Assembly: GCA_022711755.1 (NCBI GenBank)
Contig: JAKLEA010000007.1
Location: 124,001-188,000 of the forward strand
Source of the DNA: Planctomycetota bacterium
Lineage (GTDB): Bacteria > Planctomycetota > Brocadiia > SM23-32 > JAKLEA01
Length of the DNA: 64,000 nt
Direction of reading: 5' to 3'
The number at the start of each line of letters is the position of its first letter. Positions within the stretch are counted from its first letter, which is position 1. Below, one piece after another: positions 53,770-62,326 of the stretch. Below the pieces are notes generated by a model that searched no databases, had not been told where the DNA came from, and worked only from the letters and a program-made list of their open reading frames with translations. Both the position numbers and the translations under genes were made by a program.

Positions 53770-55230
53770 TTGAGCCGGTCAACCGTCATAAAGGGAATAA
53801 TCGCCAGGAAACCAATCAGTTTCAGCGGTTCGCCAGAGGACGCTTTCAGAAGACTCAGCTACAAGCCTGGTTTCTTTTTTCTGGACAGCGCCGGACCGGC
53901 CGGACGGTTCGCCTCGCATTCGTTCTTCGGATTCTCCCCCTTCATGCAGGTTAGAAGCCGGGGAATTCGCGTTGATATCATGCTTCCGGATGGACGGACT
54001 GAAACGCGCTTCGGCAATCCGTGGTCAATTCTCCGCGAACTCCGCAAACCGTATGAACAATATGCCCTTGCAGAACCGACGGCATTAGCCGGCGGCGGTA
54101 TTGCAGGCTATTGGGCTTACGACCTGGGGCGTTTCGTCGAACGCGTCCCGGAATTCGCACAGGATGATCTTCGGCTTCCGGAACTATGCGTCGGATTCTA
54201 CTCGGAGATATTGAGTTTCGACCACGCGAACGGACAATGGGAAGCCACGGCCATAGAACCATGCGACAATTCCCTTCCACCTATTGTAGAACGTCTTTAC
54301 AGACTTGTTAGCGCCCTCCAGGTCAAACCCGTTATAGAACCTCCCCCGGCCATGCAGAACCTTCCCCCCCCTCAATACAAGTCCAATATGGACAGACGGG
54401 AATATGAGCGTGCAGTCAAAAAAGTCCTCGACTACATCTCTTCCGGCGACATTTTTCAGGCCAATATGACACAACGCCTGCAAGCCCCGGTTTCCGTCAG
54501 CCCGCAGGAATTCTATCTTTGCCTGAGGAAGCGCAATCCCGCCCCGTTCGCGGCATATCTGGATTGCGGAGACTTCGCCGTATGCAGTTCAAGCCCGGAA
54601 CTGTTCCTCCGCGCAAAGGGAAGCCGCGTCCTTACCCGCCCCATCAAGGGCACGCGCCCCCGCGGCAAAACCGCTGCGGAAGACGAGGCGCTGCGTAATG
54701 AGTTGTTATCCTCAGACAAGGACAGGGCGGAACTGGCAATGATAGTTGACCTTGAGAGGAACGACATGGGCCGGGTCTGCTCCTATGGCAGCGTGCGTGT
54801 TACCGAGCCGCTCGTCATCGAGCAATACCCGACGGTACATCATCTGGTCGCGACAATAGAGGGAGAAGTGCATCCCCGGTACGACGTCATTCATCTTCTC
54901 CGCGCATGTTTTCCCGGCGGAAGCATCACCGGGGCGCCGAAAGTCCGCGCCATGGAAATAATCGAAGAGCTTGAGCATCATCGCCGGAGCGTCTACACCG
55001 GAGCAATCGGTTATCTCGGCTTCAACGGATGCAGCGATCTCAACATCGCCATTCGCACAGCCGTCGTCATGAACGGGCAGGCCATCTTCGGCGTCGGCGG
55101 CGGCATTGTCGCGGATTCAGACCCCGCACTGGAATATGAGGAAAGCCTTCACAAGGCGCGCGGCATGCTCGAAGCCGTCTCCCTCGCGAACGAATGGGCG
55201 CAAATCAGAAAGGGAGGCGTTCATGAGTGA
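53770..55230 (+). CDS. pabB: Aminodeoxychorismate synthase component I
   Basis: Converts chorismate and ammonia to 4-amino-4-deoxychorismate for folate. 486 residues of the anthranilate synthase I/PabB fold. The PIKGT motif at 291-295 is the decisive one: its Lys is typical of PabB, whereas TrpE has PIAGT. Other segments are ELAMIVDLERNDMGRVC, VHHLVATIEGEV, FPGGSITGAPKVRAMEII and YTGAIGYLGF. The start is a TTG at 53770 preceded by six G; no ATG fits. The glutaminase PabA is not in the window. It sits inside the MoxR operon and overlaps pabC by 8 bases. Confidence 0.93.
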   Translation: MSRSTVIKGIIARKPISFSGSPEDAFRRLSYKPGFFFLDSAGPAGRFASHSFFGFSPFMQVRSRGIRVDIMLPDGRTETRFGNPWSILRELRKPYEQYALAEPTALAGGGIAGYWAYDLGRFVERVPEFAQDDLRLPELCVGFYSEILSFDHANGQWEATAIEPCDNSLPPIVERLYRLVSALQVKPVIEPPPAMQNLPPPQYKSNMDRREYERAVKKVLDYISSGDIFQANMTQRLQAPVSVSPQEFYLCLRKRNPAPFAAYLDCGDFAVCSSSPELFLRAKGSRVLTRPIKGTRPRGKTAAEDEALRNELLSSDKDRAELAMIVDLERNDMGRVCSYGSVRVTEPLVIEQYPTVHHLVATIEGEVHPRYDVIHLLRACFPGGSITGAPKVRAMEIIEELEHHRRSVYTGAIGYLGFNGCSDLNIAIRTAVVMNGQAIFGVGGGIVADSDPALEYEESLHKARGMLEAVSLANEWAQIRKGGVHE

Positions 55231-56107
55231 GTTGAAAGCTTTCGTCAACGGTGAAATCGTCCCGCTTGACGCGGCAATCATCAAGCCGACCGACAGAGGT
55301 TTCCTTTATGGGGACGGCATCTTCGAGACCTTGAGGGCTTATCGCGGCAGGCCGCTCATGCTTCCGGAACATCTGAACCGAATGAAGTCCTCCGCCAGCA
55401 TCCTGGGCATTCCCCTGCCCAGCGATCTTGCCGGATGTCGAAAAATCATTTCCGATCTGATCGAAGCTAACTCCTGCCCGGAGGCCTATATCCGCATCAC
55501 GGTCAGCCGTGGAACCGGCGCATGGGGGCTTCTTCCCGCTGATGGTCTTGTCCCAACCTTGAACATAATAGTCCGTCCCTTCGCCGGATATCCCGGGCGC
55601 CTCTTCGAAAATGGCGCTGTCCTGAAGATCGCATCCTGGCGCCGCAGTTCCTCCGATCCGCTGGCCGCGCATAAAACCACCTCATACCTGCCTCTTCTGC
55701 TGGCCCGTATGGAATGCGCCCGCGAACCTGTCGCAGACGAAGCCCTCATTCTGAGTACCGACAGCGCAATAACCGAATGCTCGACAGCAAACTTTTTTAT
55801 CTGCGCCCATGATCGCATCATCACTCCGCCGGTTTCGGACCGTCTTCTTCCCGGCGTGACAAGGGCCGTTGTCATGACAATTGCCCGGCGCTGCGGGATG
55901 GATTGTGAAGAGACATCCCTCACCATCAATTCAACTGAAAAATGGGATGAGTGCTTTATTACAAACTCGCTTATGGAAATAATGCCGGTAAGAAAAATCA
56001 TGGCCGGCCCGGGGACAGTCTGGGAAAAGCCTGCTCCGGGACTTCTGACCGCAAGATTACGCAAAGAATACAGGGACTTGATCGAGACGGAGTCATCAGC
56101 CATCTGA
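55223..56107 (+). CDS. pabC: Class IV aminotransferase, probable aminodeoxychorismate lyase
   Basis: PLP enzyme of 294 residues, probably splitting aminodeoxychorismate to 4-aminobenzoate and pyruvate. PLP Lys is K151 in AHKTTSYLPLLLA; the N-terminal DRGFLYGDGIFETLRAYRG and the ITECSTANFFI segment are family marks. Branched-chain and D-amino-acid aminotransferases share the fold, but the overlap with pabB makes pabC the best call. The start at 55223 has GGGAGG 5-6 bases upstream. Confidence 0.88.
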   Translation: MSELKAFVNGEIVPLDAAIIKPTDRGFLYGDGIFETLRAYRGRPLMLPEHLNRMKSSASILGIPLPSDLAGCRKIISDLIEANSCPEAYIRITVSRGTGAWGLLPADGLVPTLNIIVRPFAGYPGRLFENGAVLKIASWRRSSSDPLAAHKTTSYLPLLLARMECAREPVADEALILSTDSAITECSTANFFICAHDRIITPPVSDRLLPGVTRAVVMTIARRCGMDCEETSLTINSTEKWDECFITNSLMEIMPVRKIMAGPGTVWEKPAPGLLTARLRKEYRDLIETESSAI

Positions 56108-56125
56108 GTATGGAAGGCGGGACGA

Positions 56126-58315
56126 TTGGCGGAACCGCGACTGGTCTTCAATCCACTGATGCCGTGGTGGCTTGCGTTGCCCTTATGCGCGGCGCTTGGC
56201 TGCTTTACAATCTCCCTGTACCTGCCTTACGCAAAAGATTCCGGAAAACGCTTCGTCCTCCTGCTGTCAGCGCGGATTGCGGCATTCCTGATGCTTTGCG
56301 CATGTATTCTTCGTCCGGGGCTTCAGCACAAGACGCTGATAACCGACCGCCCCTTCCTGGTCCTGATGACCGACATCTCGGAAAGCATGGGGGCCGTGAA
56401 GGATTCTCCATCGGGCAGAAGCCGATCCGACGCAATCACTGAAACCATGTCGGCAAACGCCTCGCTCCTTGATCTGCTCGACAAACGTTATCGCCTGCTA
56501 AGGTTCCTATTCGCCGGCGGCGTCAGCCCCGCAGACGCTGTGATGGCTCAAAACTCCCTTGCCTCCACCTCATACGGCGCGGCAATTGCCGGAGCGATGG
56601 AGGAAATGGGATCGGCTCGCGGCGCCGGAATCATCCTCATCGGCGACGGGCGCAATAACTCCGGACCCGATCCCCGCGCGCAGGCCCGGCTTGCCGCAAA
56701 TGCTCAAGTCCCGTTGTTCACGGTCGCAGTCGGGACAACCACTGAGGCTGCGCTCCCGTCCGATGTCATGATCGAATCCCTGCGATGCCCGCCGGTCGCC
56801 TTTGCAAACGCGCCTTTCCGCGTCGAAGTCAAGGTAATCGCCCGCGCCTGCCGGGACAGAAGCGCGGAGCTTGTCTTCCGCTTCGGCGATCAACCCCCGG
56901 AGAAACGCAAACTTGATTTCAACAGCCATACATACTCGCAAATCTTCGACTTCGACGTCAAACCGACCGTTGAGGGCGAATTCCCCATCACCGCGTCCAT
57001 CGAACCGCTGGCTGACGAACTCCTGACGGAAAACAACTCCAGAACTCGTTTTGTCAAAGTGTTGAAGTCCGGGCTTCGCGTCATCATATTCGATCGCTTC
57101 AGGCCGGAATTCAAGTTCATGAGGCTGGCCCTCCGCGGCGCGCCGCAGATGAGCGTCAAGGCCAGACTCGCCCCGCGCCGGCTTGACTATCCGTTGACCG
57201 CCGAAGAGTGGAATGAATATGACGTTGCCGTAATCGGCGACGTGGACGTCGCCAACATGCCTGAACAGTGCCTGCCATTGCTGGAGAAGAAGGTTGCCGA
57301 CGACGCGGCCGGCGTACTCTTCATCGCCGGATGGCGCAACATGTCGGGCGTCCTTCCGCCGGACAGCGCGCTGGGCAGACTCCTGCCCGTCAGGATCTCC
57401 GGCGCGAATCAGCAGTGGACCCAACGCGTAAGATTCCTGCCGACTGCGGACGGGCTTGGCCACAGCATCCTGCGAATGCCGGGGACGGATGCCGCAAGCA
57501 TCTGGCGTTCCCTCCCGCTGCTGGAAGGTTGCATGGTCGCGCGCGAAATCAAACCGGGCGCTACCGTGCTGGGCGAGGCCGACGAGCAGAAATATCCGCT
57601 TCTCGTCGTTCAAAGATACGGAAAGGGACGCGCAGCCGCCCTGCTTGCCGATACGACTGCCGCATGGGCCTTCGGAACCGACGCGGACCCGACTGCCCAC
57701 GCCCGTTTCTGGCGTCAACTCGTAATGTGGGTGGGAGGCAGGGAGGATTCTGAAGACAAGCTGGTCTGGATTGACCTGCTTCCGTCGGAGGCGACTGCGC
57801 AGCGCCCCGTTGACATCCGAATCCACGTCAAGGACAAACAGGGCGCAAACGCCGATAAGGCTCGATTGACCGTTGCCGTCATGCGCAACCGCGACAAGAC
57901 GCGAAATCCGATTCAGACGACATATGATCCCGCCGAAGCCTGCTTCATCGGCAAATTCGTCCCAAAAGAGCCTGGCGACTACATGGTTGAAGCAAGCGCC
58001 GAACTTGAATCAACGGAACTAGGCAGAGATGAAGCGCGCTTTTTCACGAATCCGGCGGACTCCGAACTGGATAACCCGGTGGCCGATCATGCGCTCCTGA
58101 AGGACCTTGCGGCGCTGACATCTTCCGTCGGCGGGGAGTTCTTCGAGCTTTCCGGAATGGATGAATTAATGAAGAAACTCCTCGAAAAGGAGACGCAATC
58201 TTCAGTCTACCGGATCGAACGCGTTGAACTTTGGGACCACGCCGCTGTCTTCTGGATCTTCTCGGTCTGCCTCCTGGCTGAATGGCTGCTCAGAAAAACG
58301 CGCGGCATGGCATGA
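56126..58315 (+). CDS. VWA/glutamine-amidotransferase-like membrane protein
   Basis: 729 residues. Two N-terminal helices (LALPLCAALGCFTISLYL and LLLSARIAAFLMLCACILR) and one at the C-terminus (AAVFWIFSVCLLAEWLL) bracket a large extracytoplasmic part. It has a VWA-like fold whose MIDAS is recognisable (VLMTDISESMG, then STSYGAAIAGAMEEMG and IILIGDGRNNSG), an Ig-like stretch, and a class I amidotransferase-like domain without an obvious catalytic Cys (GVLFIAGWRNMSGVLP, VVQRYGKGRAAALLADTT). This is the usual partner of MoxR in such operons. The start is taken as TTG at 56126 with GGCGGGA upstream; ATG at 56159 is the alternative. Confidence 0.8.
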   Translation: MAEPRLVFNPLMPWWLALPLCAALGCFTISLYLPYAKDSGKRFVLLLSARIAAFLMLCACILRPGLQHKTLITDRPFLVLMTDISESMGAVKDSPSGRSRSDAITETMSANASLLDLLDKRYRLLRFLFAGGVSPADAVMAQNSLASTSYGAAIAGAMEEMGSARGAGIILIGDGRNNSGPDPRAQARLAANAQVPLFTVAVGTTTEAALPSDVMIESLRCPPVAFANAPFRVEVKVIARACRDRSAELVFRFGDQPPEKRKLDFNSHTYSQIFDFDVKPTVEGEFPITASIEPLADELLTENNSRTRFVKVLKSGLRVIIFDRFRPEFKFMRLALRGAPQMSVKARLAPRRLDYPLTAEEWNEYDVAVIGDVDVANMPEQCLPLLEKKVADDAAGVLFIAGWRNMSGVLPPDSALGRLLPVRISGANQQWTQRVRFLPTADGLGHSILRMPGTDAASIWRSLPLLEGCMVAREIKPGATVLGEADEQKYPLLVVQRYGKGRAAALLADTTAAWAFGTDADPTAHARFWRQLVMWVGGREDSEDKLVWIDLLPSEATAQRPVDIRIHVKDKQGANADKARLTVAVMRNRDKTRNPIQTTYDPAEACFIGKFVPKEPGDYMVEASAELESTELGRDEARFFTNPADSELDNPVADHALLKDLAALTSSVGGEFFELSGMDELMKKLLEKETQSSVYRIERVELWDHAAVFWIFSVCLLAEWLLRKTRGMA

Positions 58316-58364
58316 TCGCCCGATCGTCAATCCTTCAAACGTGCCAATTCGCCAATCCATTTGT

Positions 58365-58394
58365 TTGATTCTCACCGCCCGCGCCTGCTATCAT
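58365..58394 (+). promoter_or_regulatory. Promoter candidate for the dehydratase-type operon
   Basis: TTGATT, 18 bases, TATCAT; about 37 bases before the start at 58432. Confidence 0.4.
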
Positions 58395-58431
58395 ACGCCG
58401 TCCCGCCGGAACGCGGCGGATGGAGCCGATC

Positions 58432-59526
58432 ATGGATCGCAAAGCATACATCGCAGAGCAAAAAGAAAAGCGCGGGCGCAAGACCGTCCTCGTCTTTCCG
58501 ATTCACTACCCGCGCGAGGTCCTCACCGCCCTCAACGTCCTCGGTGTCGAAATCTGGGGGCCGCCGGGATTCCCCCGCGCGCCGGCATCAACCCATCTTC
58601 AGCCTTTCATATGCGGCATCGCGCATAACATCCTCGCCTTCATCATGGCGGGCAAGGCCGACGTCGTGGACGGCATCCTTTGCCCGCACACCTGCGACTC
58701 TCTGCAGATGCTGGCATCACTGCTGCCGGATTTCAAACTGACCGATAAACCATGCTTCCGGTTCAGACACCCAAAGGGCAAGTCTCCGGACTCCAAATCC
58801 GCGCGCGGCTTCTATAAAGCGGAACTGAAAGGGCTTCTCGATAAACTCGAGCCGTTTTTCGGCAGACCGAGCGAAGCTGAACTCCAAAAAGCCATCGGAC
58901 TTCACCTCGAAGCCGACGAACTCAAGCTCAAACTTCTCGACCAGCGCGCCTATTTCACAACCAACGACCGCGCTTTCTACGAGGTCCTCCGCGCAGGGGA
59001 ATATCTCTGGGTGGAAGACCATATCGCCATGATGAAGAAGCTCCTCGAATCGAAATCCCCCGAACCGGTCGAGAAGCGCAAACCCATCATGGTCAGCGGC
59101 ATTGTGCCGGAACCGATGGACATACTGGATGCCATCAATAACGCCGGGGCATTCGCCGCCGCTGACGACTTTGCGGCAATCTCCCGACGCATCGCCATGA
59201 AACGCCCTAATCCGGACAGCGACCCGCTTGACGCCCTTACGGACATGTTCTTCGCGCGACGCGGCTGCACGACACTTGGAACCGAACTAGAGGAGCGCGC
59301 CAACCTGCTGCTGAAACTGGCCAAATCCAGGGATTGTCGCGGTCTGCTCATCTACAACGTCAAGTTTTGCGAGCCTGAGGCGTTCTATGTCCCGGACACT
59401 CAGGATATCTTCAAGAAAGCCGGCATCCCGTCGCTCTACATGGAGACGGAGCTTGAGGCCGAGTTTAGCGGGCAGGCGTCCACGCGCCTCGAAGCCTTCA
59501 TCGAAATGCTGGAGCAGCCTTCATGA
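58432..59526 (+). CDS. 2-hydroxyacyl-CoA dehydratase/benzoyl-CoA reductase family subunit (HgdB/BcrC-like)
   Basis: 364 residues of the HGD-D superfamily. This is one of two non-identical [4Fe-4S] subunits that accept an electron from an ATP-driven activator and reduce a CoA thioester. Cluster ligands are visible in DGILCPHTCDSLQML; the KPIMVSGIVPEPMDILDAIN and LLIYNVKFCEPEAFYVPD segments are typical of the central and C-terminal domains, the latter with another ligand Cys. The start at 58432 has GGAG 7 bases upstream. The substrate may be a 2-hydroxyacyl-CoA or an aromatic CoA ester; sequence alone does not tell. Confidence 0.88.
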   Translation: MDRKAYIAEQKEKRGRKTVLVFPIHYPREVLTALNVLGVEIWGPPGFPRAPASTHLQPFICGIAHNILAFIMAGKADVVDGILCPHTCDSLQMLASLLPDFKLTDKPCFRFRHPKGKSPDSKSARGFYKAELKGLLDKLEPFFGRPSEAELQKAIGLHLEADELKLKLLDQRAYFTTNDRAFYEVLRAGEYLWVEDHIAMMKKLLESKSPEPVEKRKPIMVSGIVPEPMDILDAINNAGAFAAADDFAAISRRIAMKRPNPDSDPLDALTDMFFARRGCTTLGTELEERANLLLKLAKSRDCRGLLIYNVKFCEPEAFYVPDTQDIFKKAGIPSLYMETELEAEFSGQASTRLEAFIEMLEQPS

Positions 59527-60845
59527 CCATCTCCAGACAACTGCAATACGCCCTGATAAAGAACGTCGCCGCTCCCCTCCTTGTGAAGACCGACGCATGG
59601 AAATCCGCAAGGAGCTTCCGGGCGAAGAAGGACAAACCCAACCCGCCTTTCGGCCCCCGCCTTGAGAGCTATATCAAGCTCAAGGAACTGATGCTTGAGC
59701 ATTATTTCACGGGCCGATACGCGGACGGCGCGGTCCCGGTGGCATGGATCACCAGCGGCAGCCCGGTGGAACTGCTCAGACCATTCGGCTTCCATATCGT
59801 CTACCCGGAAAATCATGCGGCGCTCTGCGCCGTCAGGCGCAGGGCAAAGGACCTCTGCGTCCACGCTGAAAACGAAGGCTTCTGCCGCGACCTCTGTTCC
59901 TACGCCCGCACCGACTTCGGGAGCGTGATGAGCGGGCAGACCCCGGTCGGGCGGGTTCCCAAGCCCGACCTGCTGGTCACATGCACGAATATCTGCCAGA
60001 CCGCGCTGGCTTGGTACAAGGTACTTGCCCGCAAGTTCAACGTCCCCCTTTACGTATTCGACACCCCGTTCATCTACGGCGAGGGCGAAGAGCATGACGT
60101 TGACTACATCGTAGCGCAGTTCCACGAACTCATCGAAATGTGCGAAAAGGTGACGGGGCGGAAACTCGACCAGAAGCAACTGACGTATCACACTCAGCTA
60201 GGCTGCGAATGCTCCAAAGCGTGGGGAAAGGTGTTGGATCTGTGCAGAAACCGCCCCGCGCCGATGACCACCTTCGACGCGTTCATCTATATCGGTCCAA
60301 TAGTCGCCATGCGCGGACTGCCGGAATGCCTTTCGTTCTACAAGTTCCTGCACGACGAGCTTCAGGACCGGGTCTCACGCGGAATCGGAGCGATTCAGAA
60401 CGAGCGCTACCGCCTCCTCTGGGATAACCTTCCGATCTGGTTCGCAATACGCGACCTCTCCACCGCTTTCGCCCAGGGCGGCTTCAACTTCGTTTGCAGC
60501 ACATACACCAACGCATGGGCTGAGACGGCGCATCATTTCGACCCGAACGACGTCTACAGATCGTCCGCCAAGCTCTATTCGCGCATAATCCTGAACCGCG
60601 ACCTGAGGAACAAGGCGGACCTGATTCTCAAGCTCTGCCGCGACTTCCAGTGCGACGGCGCTGTACTGCACTCCGACCGCAGTTGCAAGCCCTACTCCGT
60701 AGGCCAGTACAATCTTGCGGACATTCTGAACCGCGAGCACGGCATCAAGACAATGATCCTCGAGGCGGATCACGGCGACCCCCGATCCTATTCCCCGGAA
60801 CAAGGGGAACTGAGGGTCAAAGCATTCATGGAGACGTTCCAGTGA
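59523..60845 (+). CDS. 2-hydroxyacyl-CoA dehydratase/benzoyl-CoA reductase family subunit (HgdA/BcrB-like)
   Basis: 440 residues, second subunit of the system encoded from 58432. Cluster ligands lie in LLVTCTNICQTAL and near FVCSTYTN; the C-terminal DGAVLHSDRSCKPYSVGQ is close to the BcrB/HadB signature with another ligand Cys. MRGLPECLSFYKFLHDEL is the conserved helical middle. Its ATG overlaps the previous stop (ATGA) and its own stop overlaps the activator start (GTGA), so the three are produced in step. Confidence 0.9.
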   Translation: MTISRQLQYALIKNVAAPLLVKTDAWKSARSFRAKKDKPNPPFGPRLESYIKLKELMLEHYFTGRYADGAVPVAWITSGSPVELLRPFGFHIVYPENHAALCAVRRRAKDLCVHAENEGFCRDLCSYARTDFGSVMSGQTPVGRVPKPDLLVTCTNICQTALAWYKVLARKFNVPLYVFDTPFIYGEGEEHDVDYIVAQFHELIEMCEKVTGRKLDQKQLTYHTQLGCECSKAWGKVLDLCRNRPAPMTTFDAFIYIGPIVAMRGLPECLSFYKFLHDELQDRVSRGIGAIQNERYRLLWDNLPIWFAIRDLSTAFAQGGFNFVCSTYTNAWAETAHHFDPNDVYRSSAKLYSRIILNRDLRNKADLILKLCRDFQCDGAVLHSDRSCKPYSVGQYNLADILNREHGIKTMILEADHGDPRSYSPEQGELRVKAFMETFQ

Positions 60846-61624
60846 CAATCGCCTCGATAGGTCTGGATGCAGGTTCGACTACGGTGAAAGCGGTTGCGAT
60901 CAACCCCGAAGGCCAAATCGCGGCCCGTGTCATTGAGAACACAAAACCCGACATTTCATCACAGGCCGAACGGCTCATTGAAGGTCTTCGCTCTGAAACC
61001 GGTTCCGGACCTGATACCACCGTCTCCGCCACCGGATACGGACGCAAGATGGTCAGGAACGCCGGGAAGGTAATCACCGAAATCACCGCCCACGGGCGCG
61101 GAGCGTTCTTCCTGGCAGGAAAAGCCCTCACTCTTGTGGACGTCGGGGGTCAGGACTCCAAGGTCATCCGTATTGCCGCGAGTGGAAACGTTGAAGACTT
61201 TGCGATGAACGACAAATGCGCGGCGGGAACCGGGCGATTTCTTGAAGTCATTCTTCACAGGCTGGAGATAGGATACGATCAGGTCGAGCCGATGCTTGAC
61301 CGCGCCTCCGGCAGCGTTTCCATCTCCAACACGTGCACTGTCTTTGCCGAATCCGAGATCATCTCCCTGCTGGCGCGCGGCGTGCCAGTGGAGGAGATCG
61401 TCTACGCTGTTCACGCCGCATTTGCCGAACGCGTCGGCTCCCTGGTAATGCGTCTTGGTCGTCCGTCCGCCATCCACATGAGCGGCGGCGGCGCCAGGAA
61501 CGCAGGTCTGGTAAAACTTCTGGGAAAACATCTATGCGTCCCGGCTACGGTTCTGCCGGAGGCGCAATTCGTGGGCGCTCTGGGCGCCGCCCTGACGGCG
61601 GCTTCAACCCGCGCAGGCATCTGA
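60842..61624 (+). CDS. ATP-dependent activator of the dehydratase/reductase (HgdC/BadF family)
   Basis: 260 residues of the ASKHA fold. Phosphate loop 1 is ASIGLDAGSTTVKAVAIN, the second is VDVGGQDSKVIR, and the adenosine loop is HMSGGGARNAGLV. Two cysteines bind the [4Fe-4S] cluster shared by the homodimer: NDKCAAGTGRF and ISNTCTVFAESE. A single activator gene is the arrangement of 2-hydroxyacyl-CoA dehydratases; ATP-dependent benzoyl-CoA reductases normally have two (BcrA and BcrD). GTG start at 60842, overlapping the previous stop codon; the upstream open frame is a shadow. Confidence 0.93.
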   Translation: MTIASIGLDAGSTTVKAVAINPEGQIAARVIENTKPDISSQAERLIEGLRSETGSGPDTTVSATGYGRKMVRNAGKVITEITAHGRGAFFLAGKALTLVDVGGQDSKVIRIAASGNVEDFAMNDKCAAGTGRFLEVILHRLEIGYDQVEPMLDRASGSVSISNTCTVFAESEIISLLARGVPVEEIVYAVHAAFAERVGSLVMRLGRPSAIHMSGGGARNAGLVKLLGKHLCVPATVLPEAQFVGALGAALTAASTRAGI

Positions 61625-61663
61625 GCCTGAAACGGCCCCTTTCATTCTCGTTTGAACTTGAAA

Positions 61664-61683
61664 CTGACGGTCTGAACCGTCAG
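61664..61683 (+). promoter_or_regulatory. Perfect palindrome, probable TetR operator
   Basis: CTGACGGT-ctga-ACCGTCAG, 8-bp arms with a 4-base centre, 12 bases upstream of the tetR-type start codon. Confidence 0.65.
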
Positions 61684-61695
61684 AATGAGGTCCCG

Positions 61696-62313
61696 ATGGG
61701 CACGAAAGAGAGAAGGCAGAAGGAAAAGGAAGTTCGCAGGCGTCACATCCTTTCAGCCGCCGCGGCGGAATTCATCGAGAAGGGATTTGAGGCGGCGACC
61801 ATGCCGGCCATCGCCGCCAAAACGGAACTGAGCATCGGCACGCTCTACCTTTATTTCCCCTGTAAGGAAGACCTCTACGCAACCTTCCTCGCCGACGGCC
61901 TCCGCCAACTGGCGGAAGCCATGTCCGCCGCCGCAGGCGGTCAGGACCCCGTGGAAGACGCGCAGGCCATGTCCCTGACCATGCTGCGCTTCCTGGGGGA
62001 GCATCCCGAATATCGCCCCGCGCTTATCCCGGACTCGCTGAGCGCCCACAACCTCAAACACCATCGCATTGCTGAAGATCAACTGGCTGAACTCGAATCA
62101 CTGCGAGTTGTCTGCAAGCAAACGATCACCGCCGCGCTTGACAAAGGCATCAAGGCAGGAAGCCTCATAGGCTCCGATGCGCAACGCCTTTCCGACATCG
62201 TCTGGGCGCTGCTGATCGGCGTCGTCGTCAGCCTTCCCGCCGATCCGACTGCGGCAGAAGTCCTCCGAATGGCCGCCGTCACGGTCATACTGCGCGGGCT
62301 TTCCAGCAGCTAA
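61696..62313 (+). CDS. TetR-family transcriptional regulator
   Basis: 205 residues. The N-terminal helix-turn-helix is RRHILSAAAAEFIEKGFEAATMPAIAAKTELSIGTLYLYFPCKEDLYA, in which the usual FxxKxxL is replaced by YFPCKEDL. The C-terminal ligand domain is helical (MLRFLGEHPEYRPALIP; DKGIKAGSLIG). The start at 61696 has GAGGT just upstream. Its position after the dehydratase-type genes and the palindrome before it suggest autoregulation and control by a CoA ester, as known for several TetR proteins of acyl-CoA metabolism; this is inference. Confidence 0.9.
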   Translation: MGTKERRQKEKEVRRRHILSAAAAEFIEKGFEAATMPAIAAKTELSIGTLYLYFPCKEDLYATFLADGLRQLAEAMSAAAGGQDPVEDAQAMSLTMLRFLGEHPEYRPALIPDSLSAHNLKHHRIAEDQLAELESLRVVCKQTITAALDKGIKAGSLIGSDAQRLSDIVWALLIGVVVSLPADPTAAEVLRMAAVTVILRGLSSS

Positions 62314-62326
62314 GGAGGATGAGCGT

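Noticed and set aside
56570..57826. 418-codon minus-strand frame opposite the VWA-type gene
   Set aside because: Shadow frame; the plus strand encodes a clear VWA/amidotransferase-like protein in a tight operon.
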